Shown one piece after another: positions 26,271-39,379 of a DNA stretch of 64,000 bases; within the stretch, counting starts at the first letter, position 1; each line of letters opens with the position of its first letter. The stretch is from Phyllostachys edulis. Taxonomy: Eukaryota > Streptophyta > Magnoliopsida > Poales > Poaceae. Location of the stretch: the NCBI GenBank assembly GCA_036346405.1, contig CM070563.1, forward strand, positions 32,250,816 through 32,314,815, read 5' to 3'. A model generated the notes under the pieces. It had not been told where the DNA came from. It did no database searches and worked only from the letters and a program-made list of their open reading frames with translations. The position numbers and the translations under genes are program-made.

Positions 26271-28830
26271 ATGGAGTACGTTCTACTAAAAGATGTGACA
26301 CAAGAATCACATCGTTGGTGTGTTCGTGTAAGAGCAACTCGCTTCTCAAAATATGTGGATGATGCCATTCCTAGAAAGGTCCTTCGTCTTGATTTCGTTC
26401 TTTTGGACGAATAGGTCAGCCTTCCTCTATACACGGCATTTTTCCCTTTCGCATCACTTATTACATACTAACTATGTTTTGTTATCTTAATTAACAGGGC
26501 AACACCATGGAAGCCTAGATTCCAGGAAGACACCTTCCCCTGTTTGCCTTGTCTCTAAGAGAACTACGTGTACTTTATTGAATACTTTGAAGTAGCCAAT
26601 GCTAAACCATCTTACCAAGCAGTTGACTGCCCTATTATGGCTAGATTTACTAGGCACACAAAGATCAATGAGATAACAGTTGTGCCCAATGATTTCCCAA
26701 AGTATGCATGCACAATAGTTCCGTTCGATGTGCTGCGAACACGTCCAGGACAAAACTAGTTCTTTTCAGGATAGTAACGTCACATGAATCATTTTTTAAA
26801 ACCTATGCATGCTATACTATTGTGTCTTTTTACGTATAACTTCCATATATGGTTTTGTTGTGTAACAAATGCTGTTAATTTCAAGATACCATTGGCCTTA
26901 TCACGGGGATCTCTCACGTTAAAACGGTGCTTGCAAAAGGAATCACAAAGACAATTCGTAATATCAACATCACTGATGGAAGGTATTCCTTAGTTTTACA
27001 CCTCTATTTAATACCTAAATACCACTATCCTCAACTGACAAATAAACACTTCCCAATTTAAAAAAAAGGGAAACAGCCTGTGTCACTCTATGGGGAACAC
27101 ACGCCACTGAATTTGATGCACCTGGACTACAAGCTGCAGCAGAAAATGGGCCCATCGTTATACTCTTTGTTGGCCTCACTGCTAGACTCTATGAAGGTAC
27201 AAACCAACTACATTCACATACATACTTACATTAACAATACATAGAATTACAAATGTATGCTTCCATCACACAAATATCTTATTGACAAAAAAAAATATAG
27301 GTCAACTGTCACTGCAAGGTAATACTATCTGCAAATGGTATACTAATGTTGATCTGCCTAAGGTACTTGCGTTACAAAACAAGTCAGCATAGTACAAGCT
27401 TGCTTTCTTCACCTTTCTATTTTTAATGTTTCGGAGGATTCATGCCTATACAATAAGTCAAATCTAATAGCTTTGCTAAAAGCAATACATCAAATGTTCT
27501 TCGCATTTTACTCTTTGGTCTTTAATAAACATAGTACTCAGCTTTAAATTAGTTTACAAAATCCCAAACAAACACAGGTTGTACAAATGTCCTCATTTTA
27601 TGCATGAGATTACTCAGTATTGAATCAAACATTTCAATGATAGATTCATTTTGTCTCTCCATTGAAAACCAAAAACTGAAGAACAAGCAAAGGCAATCCT
27701 AACATCACCCACCCCTCATATCGCAGTTCATAGAAATGACACAGCCATTCCTCTCTCAATATATTTAGTCTACAATAGTCATGACTAGATTCACTACTAA
27801 TTACGATTTTCCAAGGCTACTCTCACACACATTGTTTTTTACATGTTATCATATTTACCCTCAGCTTTTCAACCATACCTCATCAGATTACATGGTTTGG
27901 TCAAAGCCAAAGTCAAACAAAGGCACATGAATGCACGGTTGCGTGGTATGTCAGTTCTCCACACAACTTGACAACAATATAGCAAAAAATATTGTTGTAC
28001 ATTTTATTACATCTTGACACCTACCAAAACACGAATGACAGGGACGCACATACACTGTTGACATCGTGATTAAAGACCTCACTCCAAATGAAGCCTGGTG
28101 GTACCTAGGCTATATCGGTTGCAAAAGGACTGCAATCCGAACCGCTGAAGGTTACAAATGTGCAAGATGCAACGATTTGACAGCTAAACCAAGATCCTTA
28201 CTAAAACACATTTCCTACCCTTTCCATTCTACTGTTATGTCTATATGCTTGATATACCCACCTCCAACTGTCTACCTTATTACTTTACGTACAGATACAA
28301 GATTCCTGTGTGCGGTATCGACATAACCAACATTGTCAAAGCTAACACACCAATGGCTGAATTTGTGTTCTTTGGAGATGAGGACAAGAATTGGTAGGAA
28401 TCCCAGCACTAAACCTTGCAGCATCTGCCCCCAATGTCACTGGTTTCATACCGCCTGAGATAACAAGACTCTATGGATGTCTGTACAGCCTAAAAGTCAG
28501 TGGATCAAGAGGAGCACTTCAGAGAATGTCTGCATCATTCCAAGTTAACAGCTTCAGCATCATACTCACAAACCCTTCAACTCCATGCCTCCTTGCAGTA
28601 CACACCGGAAACTTTAAAAGATACTGACTCTCCCTGTCAAGTGGCTGCTAGCTCATCAAAGCATACAACTGAACAACAACTTCTTCTACCAAGCCCCGAT
28701 TCAAAGACAAGGTAACACACTCCACGTCTAACTCCAACAAATACCAAAGACACTGCGCGAAACAACATTGAAACAGCCAGAATTCCATACGCCTCCAACC
28801 CCAGAAATCAGCAAGGTTAAAACCATCCTC
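26271..28830 (+). pseudogene. RPA1-like single-strand-binding protein gene of the Helitron
   Basis: Exon-like blocks match the OB folds of replication protein A subunit 1. A first block (26271-26414) has VLLKDVTQESHRWCVRVRA and LDFVLLDE. A second (about 26498-26759) has YFIEYFEVANAKPSYQAVD and RFTRHTKI. A third (about 27070-27196) reads VTLWGTHATEFDAPGLQAA and ILFVGLTARLYE, then QLSLQGNTICKWYTNV near 27300. A zinc-ribbon-like block near 28070-28180 has WWYLGYIGCKR and YKCARCN, and a C-terminal OB block lies near 28296-28500. RPA genes are common cargo of plant Helitrons. TAG stops at 26412-26414 (unless spliced out) and inside exon 2 near 26516 suggest it is dead. The exon limits are approximate. 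Confidence 0.75.
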
Positions 28831-28917
28831 ATACAACTTACAAACATTCTTAATTTCTCATGTATACAAACCCCTGCATCACATGCTTAAATTTTTATTA
28901 CGCCCATACAAAACTAA

Positions 28918-31900
28918 TGTAACAGCCCAAAGTTCTGTTACCAATTTAAATTAACTAAAGTTATTGTTTTGTTGAACTTTCTGAAATTTGAAAGAGTTTG
29001 ATTGCTTTATTTTGAATTTCTGAAGTTTTAGATGTCAAAAGCAAAATTTATTGAAGTTTATTTGAGTTAAAATTGAAAAATAAAATTTTAATTAATTTCT
29101 AAAATTTTCTGGAGTTTTAAAAGCTTTTTCCAAATTATTTTAAAGCCAAAACAAATTTATTTGCAAACTTAAAAGCCAACTTTAAGTTGGAAATAATTTT
29201 ATTAAGTCCAAAACAACTCTAGGAATTTTTGTGAATTTTTCTAGAATTTTTGGATTTTATTAGTTATTTTCTAAAGCCTAAATTAATTACTAGAATTATC
29301 TAAATTGGAAAATTAATTAAAATCCTAAAACCTGTTTGGGCCGAAACCTTCCTGGCCCATTTTCTATTTCACCACTGCCTTAACCATTTCGCCCGCTTGA
29401 CAAGCCTCGCCTCCCCGCCTCCTCTCTTCACACACGCGGGCCCTTGTCCACACCAAGGCCACACAGCGCGTGGGCCCACCCACTTCTTCTCCCCACCCCT
29501 TCTTCTCTCAAGGCGGATGCACCTAACCGCCGCCATTCTCGCCAAGACCGAGCTCGCAGAACGGCCATCTCCTCCCACCCCTTCTTCCCTCAAGGCGTGT
29601 GCACGATCCCCACGCCCCACCTCCGCCTCCAACCCCCCACTTTCTCCCTGCTCACAAGACGGTTCGCTCAAGACGCCGCAGAATCCGCCACAAGACGACT
29701 TCCACGTCGCCTCGCTGCCTTGGTGCCCCTCGGCCCCTATAAAAGGGAGCACGGGGGAGCTCTTCCCTCACTCATTCCGATCCCCCCACTCACCCCTCCT
29801 CTCCTCTCCTCATTTCGCCGAATTTCGGAGTTCACCGCCAGCCACCGAAGCGTGCTTCTTCTTCGATTCCGGCGACCACAAGGCCTCTCCGCCGCCATCC
29901 TCTACATCATCACTTCACAGATCGCCGCCTACCCGTCTTGGCGCTGCCGCCATTGAGCGCCTCAACTTCGTCGCCGCCGTCGAGCCCGGACTCGCCGCCG
30001 CTTCTTCCTCGCCACCGACCGCCTCCGTCCTCACCTCGTTGTGTGGGTGAGCGCACTAGGATCGCCGTCCCCTCCTCTTCATTTCGCGCACCTTGCCGCC
30101 GCCACACATGCAGAAGCGCCGGCGACCATCGGTCCTCACTTGGCGCGCCGGCTCGCCACTGGGGCCTTGCCACGCCGACGCGCGCCGTGGACGCCACTCA
30201 CGCCACGGGGCGCCACTCGGCGTTGATCCGACGTGGATCCGACGTGGCACCAAACTCCGCACCAAATCGGCGCCACCCTCGAAAGCCAAAATCCGTGGGC
30301 TCGGTCCATGTAGACCGTGTCTATGACACGTGGGGCCCACCAATGATTTAATTTAAATTTGAAAATCTCGGGGCTGATGTCAAGATTATGTAGTAAATAG
30401 ATTTTCTTTCGTAAAAATAAATCGGAAATGCTTTTAAATTACGATTTAGGTTTAAACTTGTAAAATTCATATCTTTTTCATCCAAACTTCAAATTGGGTG
30501 ATTCAAATTGCAAAGTCTTAGAAAATTACTATCTAGCTAAATAAAATAAAATTATTTCATTTGGAGTTTGTTTAAATTGTCTTTTTGAATTTATTTGAAT
30601 TTCATTTGAATTTGTCGTACTTTCACGTATAGACTTCGACGATTCCAGAGAGTTAGATCCTTCGGAGGATTTAGAGAGTCAAGACTTCAACGAAGGCAAG
30701 TTATACCCTTGACCATATTGCTCCCAGTATTTTAAAGCTATTTAATTCAGTTTTTAAATTATTAATTGCATGCATACTTTTATTCAATTATTTCAAGTCC
30801 GTGTTTAAATATTTAGATATTCCAATTTCTATTGTATGGCCAAATTGATTATTGAAATGTCATTCCCTTGTCACCAATAGATAAATTATTATAGAAAATT
30901 TTCACATGCTTAACAAATGCTTAGACCCTGATTATAATTTTTGGGAGGATTTAGCCAAATCATTTCAAATTGGTTTAAACTTGAACCTATGGTATTGTTT
31001 TACCATAGGGAATTTGTAAAGGTGGTTTTCACTAAAATAAAATTAAAATGGTTTGGACTTGGGTGAAACGGATGAATGGTGGGTGCAGGTTTATGCACGG
31101 GTTTAATCTGGTTAGGATTAAAGCCCAGGGTTTGATTTGAAAGACGCCCAAGTCGATTAGGGACCGGTCTTGAGCCGCATCTTGCTATGCCTTATCAGAC
31201 TACCACATGTCCTCGTGGGGTGACTAGGCCTAATAATTTGCAATACTCTCATCGTTATTTGTGCTATGTTGATGTGTGGGTGTTGGTTAGACTGTTTTCC
31301 CACCTAGCGCAAGAGGGGGCTTCCGGAGGATGGATAGTCCAATGGAAGTGAAACCTTAGCTGGCAGAATACTTTAGGGTAGAGTATTGTAAAAGCCTCGT
31401 CACGTACTCTAGACCGCTTACCTAAGGTAGTGAGTGGTGGCATAGATATATGCCAGACAAACTAGAGATTTCATGTCATGTGGGTAAAGTTGTACAACCT
31501 CTGCAGAGTAGAAACTATTCGAATAGCTGCGTCCGCGGTCATAGACATGCTAGCAAAGCCACTTTGAGTTAGACTTGTTTTTGGTTTTTAAAAGTGATCT
31601 CAACAGATGTTTTCAAGATGGTTAGCCTTATGGGAAAATTGGGCGGTTAGCCATTGTGATAGGAGGGTATCCTTCACCATACAAATACGGAGGTTATCCA
31701 CACTATAAAATTGTCATTTAAAATCTGATTTTCGATATAGTATAAAAATGGCCTTGGAAATTAATATGATTATTTAAACTTGAAAATGCTGCTTTATGCA
31801 AATAAACCCTGCCGACACCCCTTGTTTACTTTATGCATGCATTCAATCTGTTACTTGACGGGTGTAACTTGCGAGCACTGTAGTAGTGCTCACTCTTCTT

Positions 31901-32191
31901 TCAATAATCTTTATTCAGAGAAGACCTCTATCTAGACGGTGAGGACATCGATGCTTAGGTCGCCCCTTCGCATTTATTGCTGTGGCTAATCGTTGGGTCT
32001 ACTACTACCGCTTTTGCTTCATTGTGTTTTACTTTATTTGGCGTCAGGCCCTTTGTAATAAACTCTGAATAATTATTAATAAAATACGTGATACGTTTGT
32101 GTTATCACTTTTGTTTGACGGTGTACACTAGCAATCCTGGACTAGTGTATGAACACAGAGAATTCGGGATCCTTCGTTCCCGGGTTCGACA
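28918..32191 (+). repeat. 5' LTR of the gag-only Gypsy element
   Basis: About 3.27 kb long: AT-rich at first, then GC-rich at 29390-30340 with a TATA box (tataaaa) at 29738-29744, then AT-rich again. A perfect 9-bp-stem hairpin (cctatggta / taccatagg) lies at 30986-31009. The long GC-rich open frames on both strands near 29.4-30.3 kb are LTR sequence repeated in the 3' copy, not genes. Confidence 0.93.
29738..29744 (+). promoter_or_regulatory. TATA box of the gag-only element LTR
   Basis: cccctataaaagggagcac; the same box is at 34772-34778 in the 3' LTR. Confidence 0.65.
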
Positions 32192-32195
32192 AAAG

Positions 32196-32208
32196 TGGTA
32201 TCAGAGCC
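32196..32208 (+). promoter_or_regulatory. Primer-binding site (initiator tRNA-Met)
   Basis: tggtatcagagcc, four bases after the 5' LTR. Confidence 0.9.
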
Positions 32209-32760
32209 ATATCGACTGTAGGTCGTAGCCTAGTTAGAATGGTCGTTAGTTGAAAAACTTCAAAACTTATTTTACTTGACAAGAAAAATAATATGTTCTC
32301 TCCTCATCTTGGTCATCTATCTATAGCTTCTTCATAGCAATTCTTTCTTACCTAATTCTTTCTTCACCATTTTATAATGTTAAATGGATCCTCTTTCCTT
32401 TATAAATTTCTATAGATGATCACCACGATTATTAACCCTTACGTTCAAGACTACAAGGCATGAAGCTGTCAAGAGAGCATCGTCATACAAGAATCATCAA
32501 AGATCACGAGCAGAAGTTACGATGTCAGCCAAGCCATATAGTCTAAGTTTGTCAAAACTCATTCCGTGCATTCAGTCGTTCCACCAAATTAAGAGTTTCA
32601 ATCGATAGAACGTTGATTAAAGCTATTAAAGTTTGTTTGAAAAGCTTTGGAGTTGGTTCTTTTGTTTGGAGTATTGTTTCGCTCTATCCCCTTAGTCCCT
32701 CTTATTTGTCTCTTCCCTATCCTTTGTCTCATTTCCTAACCCTTGGAGAAAACCGGCAGA

Positions 32761-33785
32761 TGGTGAACACTCGTCACTCTGGAAGTGGAACCAACACCAA
32801 CAAATATGGAAGTGCCCCAAACAATGGATCAGAATGGCAGTAGATGATAGCCAATCAAAACCGTCTGATCGAACTGCTCTCTCAGTCCATCAACAACAAC
32901 CAAACCCGACAGGCTACAGCTTTCCAAGCTCCACCTCCACCACCTCAGAAGACCAGCATGTTAGAATTTATGAGGATGCATCCACCAACTTTCTCAAGCA
33001 GCACAGAGCCCATGGATGCAGATGATTGGCTCCGGGCGATTGGTAAGAAGTTGGATATTGCTCAGTGCACCGACCGTGAAAGGGTGTTGTTTGCTTCGCA
33101 CCAACTCATGGGGCCAGCTTCGGAATGGTGGGACAACTTCAACATCTCACATGCTAATGCTGAAACCATCACCTGGAATGAATTTGTGCGAGCTTTTCGC
33201 CATGCACATATCCCCGTAGGGTTAATGACCTTAAAGAAGAAGGAGTTCCAATCGCTCCACCAAGGCAACCGCTCGGTGGGCGAGTACATGCGTAGGTTCA
33301 ACCAGCTTGCTCTCTACGCTCCAGCAGACGTGGCCAGAGATGAAGACAGGCAGGAAAGGTTCATGGAAGGGCTAAATGATGAGCTCTCCGTCCAACTGAT
33401 CTCCCAGGACTACGCTGACTTCCAGCAGTTAGTGAACAAAGCCTTTCGCCAGGAGGGCAAACACGTAGAGATAGAGAACCGCAAGAGAAGAATGACTACA
33501 CAGAAGTTCAACCCTAGAGGTTTTCCTAAAGCTAGAGGGACTTCATCGCATCAATTCAGACTCCAGCCAGCAACTTCCACTGAAGCACCTACAATAAGCA
33601 ACCCAGACAACTTGGAGTCTATCAAAGCACCTGAAGATGGCCAGCCACAGAAGGACTCCTCCTATGTTGCAGGCATCACGTGTTTTCACTTCCATGAGAT
33701 AGGACATTATGCCAATAACTGTCCAAAGAAGCAGCAGGCAGCGAATCCAGCCAACCCTGAAGTTCCAAAAGTTAACACCATGTAA
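32761..33785 (+). pseudogene. Gypsy gag with one in-frame stop and a damaged zinc knuckle
   Basis: The frame starts MVNTRHSGSGTNTNKYG at 32761, is interrupted by TAG at 32841-32843 (after Glu-Trp-Gln), and goes on in the same frame for 313 codons. The retrotransposon gag domain is clear: PPTFSSSTEPMDADDWLR, FASHQLMGPASEWWDNF, FQSLHQGNRSVGEYMRRF and ERFMEGL. The C-terminal knuckle reads CFHFHEIGHYANNC, so the second Cys of CX2CX4HX4C is Phe. Gag forms the particle that packages RNA, and this element would need gag plus enzymes from elsewhere. The single stop could be a mutation, an error or a readthrough site. Confidence 0.85.
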
Positions 33786-33953
33786 GAAAATAGGAAGCCG
33801 TAGAATTCTGGAAAAGGACGTCTCAGATAACGTCACAACTCGAAGCCCGTTCAATGCCGAAAGAGAATGCGATTTACGACAACTCCATTTGAAAACCTTG
33901 TATCCGTAGCTTTCTTTCCAGCCTCTCCGAATCTCGGGGACGAGATTCCTTTT

Positions 33954-33961
33954 AAGGGGGG
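33954..33961 (+). promoter_or_regulatory. Polypurine tract of the gag-only element
   Basis: aagggggg, shortly before the 3' LTR. Confidence 0.75.
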
Positions 33962-33967
33962 TAGTTT

Positions 33968-36900
33968 TGTAACAGCCCAAAGTTCTGTTACCAATTTAAA
34001 TTAACTAAAGTTATTGTTTTGTTGAACTTTCTGAAATTTGAAAGAGTTTGATTGCTTTATTTTGAATTTTTGAAGTTTTAGATGTCAAAAGCAAAATTTA
34101 TTGAAGTTTATTTGAGTTAAAATTGAAAAATAAAATTTTAATTAATTTCTAAAATTTTCTAGAGTTTTAAAAGCTTTTTCCAAATTATTTTAAAGCCAAA
34201 ACAAATTTATTTGCAAACTTAAAAGCCAACTTTAAGTTGGAAATAATTTTATTAAGTCCAAAACAACTCTAGGAATTTCGTGAATTTTTCTAGAATTTTT
34301 GGATTTTATTAGTTATTTTCTAAAGCCTAAATTAATTACTAGAATTATCTAAATTGGAAAATTAATTAAAATCCTAAACCTGTTTGGGCCGAAACCTTCT
34401 GCCCATTTTCTATTTCACCTACCGCCATTTAAATCGCCGCCTGACCCATTCCCCTCCTCTCTCTTCACTGCACGCCTGCCCGTCGCCACCAGCAGTGCCA
34501 CATCACGACGTGGGCCCGCCCACTTCTTCTCCCCCACCCCTTCTTCTCTGCGCGGACGCACCCAACCGCCGCCATTCTCGCCTGCACCGAGCTCGCAAAC
34601 GGCCATCTCCTCCCACCCCTTCTTCCCTACACGACGTGTGCACGATCCCCACGCCCCACCTCCGCCTCCAACCCCCCACTTTCTCCCGTCTCAAGACGGT
34701 TCGCCAAGACGCCGCAACCGCCTCAAGACGACCTCCCACGTCACCTCGCCGCCCTGGTGCCCCTCGGCCCCTATAAAAGGGAGCACAGGGGAGCTGTTCC
34801 CTCACTCATTCCGATCCCCCCACTCACCCCTCCTCTCCTCTCCTCATTTCGCCGAATTTCGGAGTTCACTGCTGGCCGCCGAAGCGTGCTTCTTGTTCGA
34901 TTCCGGCGACCACAAGGCCTCTCCGCCGCCATCCTCTACATCATCGGCTTTGCCGCATCGCCGCCTACCTCTGCAGCGCCAGGCCATTGAGCGCCTCGAA
35001 CTCATCGCCGCTGCCGAGCCGAACTTCGCCACGGCCGCCCTCCATCTCGCCTCGTCGTGTGGGTGAGCGCACTAGGATCGCTGCCCTCCTCTTCATTTCG
35101 CGACCTTGCCGCTTCGCCATCATGTATTTATGCGCCAAGAACTATTGGTCCCGCGCTAGCGCTGGCGACCATCGGTCTCCATGCTGGCGCCGGCTCGCCA
35201 CTGGGGCCTTGCCACGCACGCACCGCCGTGGACGCCACCTCACGCCACGTGGGCGCCACCTCAGCGTCGGATCCGACGTGGGTCCGACGTGGCACCAAAC
35301 CCGCACCAAATCAGCACCACCCCCAAAGCCAAAATCCCGTGGGCCTGGTCCATGTAGACCGTGTTTATGACACGTGGGGCCCACCAGTCAGATTTAATTT
35401 AAATTCTGAAAATCTCAGGGCTGATGTCAGCATTGCGTAGTAAATAGATTTTCTTTCAGAAAAATAAATCGGGAAATGCTTTTAAATTACATATTTAGGT
35501 TTAAACTTGTAAAATTCATATCTTTTTCATCCAAACTTCAAATTGGGTGATTCAAATTGCTAAAGTCTTAGAAAATTACTATCTAGCTAAATAAAATAAA
35601 ATTATTTCATTTGGAGTTTGTTTAAATTGTCTTTTTGAATTTATTTGAATTTCATTTGAATTTGTCATACTTTCACGTATAGACTTCGACGATTCCGGAG
35701 AGTTAGATCCTTCGGAGGATTTAGAGAGTCAAGACTTCAACGAAGGCAAGTTATACCCTTGACCATATTGCTCCCAGTATTTTAAAGCTATTTAATTCAG
35801 TTTTTAAATTATTAATTGCTTGCATACTTTTATTCAATTATTTCAAGTCCGTGTTTAAATATTTAGATATTCCAATTTCTATTGTATGGCCAAATTGATT
35901 ATTGAAATGTCATTCCCTTGTCACCAATAGATAAATTATTATGGAAAATTTTCACATGCTTAGCAAATGCTTAGACCCTGATTATAATTTTTGGGAGGAT
36001 TTAGCCAAATCATTTCAAATTGGTTTAAACTTGAACCTATGGTATTGTTTTACCATAGGGAATTTGTAAAGGTGGTTTTCACTAAAACAAAATTAAAATG
36101 GTTTGGACTTGGGTGAAACGGATGAATGGTGGGTGCAGGTTTATGCACGGGTTTAATCTGGTTAGGATTAAAGCCCAGGGTTTGATTTGAAAGACGCCCA
36201 AGTCGATTAAGGACCGGTCTTCGAGCCGCATCTTGTTTTGCCTTACCGTACTACCACATGTCTTAGTGGGCAGGACTAGGCCTGATAATTTGCAATACTC
36301 TACTATTATTTGTCCTATGTTGATGTGTGGGTGTTGGTTAGACAGTTTTCCCACCTGGCGCAAGAGGGGGCTTCCGAAGGATGGATAGTCCAATGGAAGT
36401 GAAACCTTAGCGGACACGAATATTTTAGGGTAGAGCATTGTAAAAGCCTCATCACGTACTCTAGACCGCTTACCTAAGGTAGTGAGCGGTGGCATAGATA
36501 TATGCCAGACAAACTAGAGATTTCGTGTCATGTGGGTAAAGTTGTACAACCTCTGCAGAGTAGAAACTATTCGAATAGCCGCGTCCGCGGTCATAGACAT
36601 GCTAGCAAAGCCACTTTGAGTTAGACTTGTTTTTGGTTTTTAAAAGTGATTTCAACAGATGTTTTCAAGATGGTTAGTCCTGTGGGAAAATTGGGCGGTT
36701 AGCCATTGTGATAGGAGGGTATCCTTCACCATACAAATATGGAGGTTATCCACACTATAAAATTGTCATTTAAAATCTGATTTTCGATATAGTATAAAAA
36801 TGGCCTTGGAAATTAATATGATTATTTAAACTTGAAAATGTTTGCTTTATGCAAATAAACCATGCCGATACCCTTGTTTACTTTATGCATGCATTCAATC

Positions 36901-37235
36901 ATTATTTGATTCGGTGTAACTTGCGAGCACGGTAGTAGTGCTCACTCTTCTCAATAATCTTTATTCAGAGAAGACCTCTATCCGCACGGTGAGGACATCG
37001 ATGCTTAGGTCAAGCTTCTGCGATTACTGTGGCGAATCGTTGGGTCTACTACTACCGCTTCGCTCATTGTGTTTTACTTTATTTGGCCTCGTGCCCTTTG
37101 TAATAAACTCGAATAATTATTAATAAAATGCGTGATATGTTTGTGTTATCACTTTTGTTTGACTGTGTACACTAGCAATCCTGGACTAGTGTATGAACAC
37201 AGAGAATTCGGCATCCTTCGTTCCCGGGTTCGACA
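33968..37235 (+). repeat. 3' LTR of the gag-only Gypsy element
   Basis: Matches 28918-32191 throughout. The AT-rich parts are nearly identical, and differences cluster in the GC-rich middle and at CAG/CTG sites (for example aactcgaataat at 37105 against aactctgaataat in the 5' copy). Confidence 0.93.
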
Positions 37236-37240
37236 ACTAA

Positions 37241-38450
37241 AAAACCACTATTGTAGTCCGCGAAACGCCCCGCTCAGGACAACCCGATGCTAGCTTCAGA
37301 TGCAAAGGACAGTGCAAGGTACTTCTACTTCAAACTGCTATTACAGTTCATTGAATAAACACCACAGGTCTTAATCACATGTCAACCTGGTACTCCACTC
37401 TTTACAGTAACTTGGAACAAACAAAAAAACCCTTTGTTGTTAGGAAAATCAACATGGATACACCGGCAAATGAGTAAAACGGTAGGTCAGCCAAACAAAA
37501 ACACTCTTTGTTTTTAACATCACTGAATAACGTACTTACTTTTCTATACCAAATTCCTTTGTGACAGGCATCCTATGTACAGTGTAAGCAATGTTGAATC
37601 AACACGCTACGCCTTTTGTAACTACCAACCATGCTAGCACTGCTTAGCACAGAGTGTATTGCAACAAAAAAAAAGAGCTACACATACCTTTTGACCCTGT
37701 GTTTGTTTTACAAACTAGGCTAAACAGAGATCAGCGAACTTTTATGTAATTTTCCCATCCCCTGTCATACTGCCTATACATGTTTGCATGCATGTTTGCT
37801 ACCGTCCTCAGTTGCAATGTACAATACAAACTATATATACTACCTATCCTATCATGCCGACGATAGTATAATTTTTCGAATCCGTTAATGACATAATGTA
37901 CCATGCATGGTTATGTCCTATGGATAGCTTGAACGTACCTGTCCAAACACACTGATAGCCACAGTATATACCATAACCCTTTCCAGGTAGCCATTCATTT
38001 CCATAATGTTTCTTGTCTTAGTAGGCCATTAATTATGCATGGTACACAATAGCCCATAGGTATGATTAATTATGACGATCTTACAGAAATGCTATCTCAA
38101 AGTATGTTATATCTTTCTGAATTTGTGTAGAAATGTAGATTTGCTATAGCTAGACACGCCCTACTCATAATCGACATGTTCTTGTTTCCCTACTATCATT
38201 CGTGATGCTTACTCATGAATACGCCATATTCCACGATCGTGAAACAATAGTACTCTTTGGTCCCTTTATCCACTCTTTTCAACACAAGTTTTGTACGCTA
38301 CATTTGATCGATTGCTCACTGAAAGTCTGTCTGCAACTGCGGCCACATATGTTTACATATTACAGCTTCTTGCGTGTTACAACACCGCAACAACACAAAT
38401 TAATGACTCTACGAACACAGCGAAGCGTGTTTTGCTTCCTAGTAGTCTAG
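37241..38450 (+). other. Sequence right of the gag-only element, probably Helitron 3' part
   Basis: About 1.2 kb that was contiguous with 28917 before the Gypsy insertion. One short exon-like stretch at 37250-37319 (ending caag before gtacttc) may be the tail of the RPA-like gene. The rest is AT-rich, with a 71-codon open frame at 38291-38506 that has no recognisable domain. A possible Helitron 3' hairpin lies at 38422-38438. Confidence 0.4.
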
Positions 38451-39379
38451 TACATAGCAAGGAGGTCATCATTGGTGACAACATATATGCGTTAGACCTC
38501 TACTAAGAATCGAATATCCCTGTGATATTCCTGCCGTACTCCGCAAAATGCATGCATCCCAAACAAATGCGGAAATGCCCTGGGAGCGGACGCAACATGT
38601 GGACGTGGCATCCATGGCGCCGTGGGACCGCGAGCACGCCGTAGGATGCGAGTTTTTGTCTAAATGACACTGTTTAAAATGGTATTAACAAAAATAATGT
38701 TTTTAGTCGTAATGTAAAAATGATGTTATCTGCCGCACCATAATAAGAACGGACAAGCTATGTCAGATAGCCCCTCGTCCGCACAACTATAGGACGAACA
38801 AGCCGCAGGACGCCACGCTCTCTACTGTACCATCATAAAACGGACAAGTCACAGGACGCTAGATAGCCCCTCATCCGCACAACCATAGGACGGTGGCGTC
38901 CCGCAGCTTGTCCGTCCAATGATGGTGTCATCTCGTGGTTTGTCTATCCTATGATGACGTGGACGAGAGATCATGTGGTGTTCTATGATTTGTCCATCAT
39001 ATGGTGGTACGATGGAGAACATTATTTTTTGTACTTACAGCTGCGAGGATGTTATTTTTTTGGCAAAGATTCCCAGGATGCTCCTACAGCTGAAGCGCGT
39101 CAACTGGCTTGGCAAGATCGGGAGGCACGGTGAGACGCTTCCGCCACTGCAATCGGACGTGTATGGGGAGGCGTCGGCCACCACCGCTGCAGTTACTGCG
39201 AACGGCTGCTGCGGTGTGCCTCGAGAAGACGATCAAGTGGCTAAGGAAGAAGATCTATGAGTACCTCCTCACCAACGGCGGCTGAAGCGGCGCGCTGGGG
39301 GGTGGCGCGAGTCTGGGACGACGTCGGGCAGAGACGATGGAGAGCCATGAGCCGATTTGGAGAGATAGATGATGATGAT
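38451..39379. repeat. Spacer with an 80-90-bp duplication and inverted repeat
   Basis: Two diverged tandem copies of a block with (g/a)acggacaag...gcccctc(g/a)tccgcacaa...taggacg lie at about 38742-38895. The motif gtaccatcataaaacggaca at 38826 is mirrored by ttgtccatcatatggtggta at 38991-39010, which makes an imperfect foldback of about 185 bp. A GC-rich open frame at 39078-39260 has no recognised domain. This could be a foldback or Mutator-like remnant. Confidence 0.5.

Larger units (their letters stand above)
28918..37235 (+). mobile_element. Gag-only non-autonomous Gypsy-type LTR element
   Basis: Two long LTRs (28918-32191 and 33968-37235) start TGTAACAGCCC and end TTCGACA, and an exact 5-bp duplication, actaa, lies at 28913-28917 and 37236-37240. 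The internal region is only about 1.78 kb and holds a primer-binding site, one gag frame and a polypurine tract. No protease, integrase or reverse transcriptase is present. That matches the TR-GAG or LARD class, which depends on an autonomous partner for enzymes. It inserted at the downstream end of the Helitron RPA-like gene. Confidence 0.93.

Noticed and set aside
29397..30351. Overlapping GC-rich open frames of 100-217 codons
   Set aside because: They are part of the 5' LTR of the gag-only element and recur, with different frames, in the 3' LTR.
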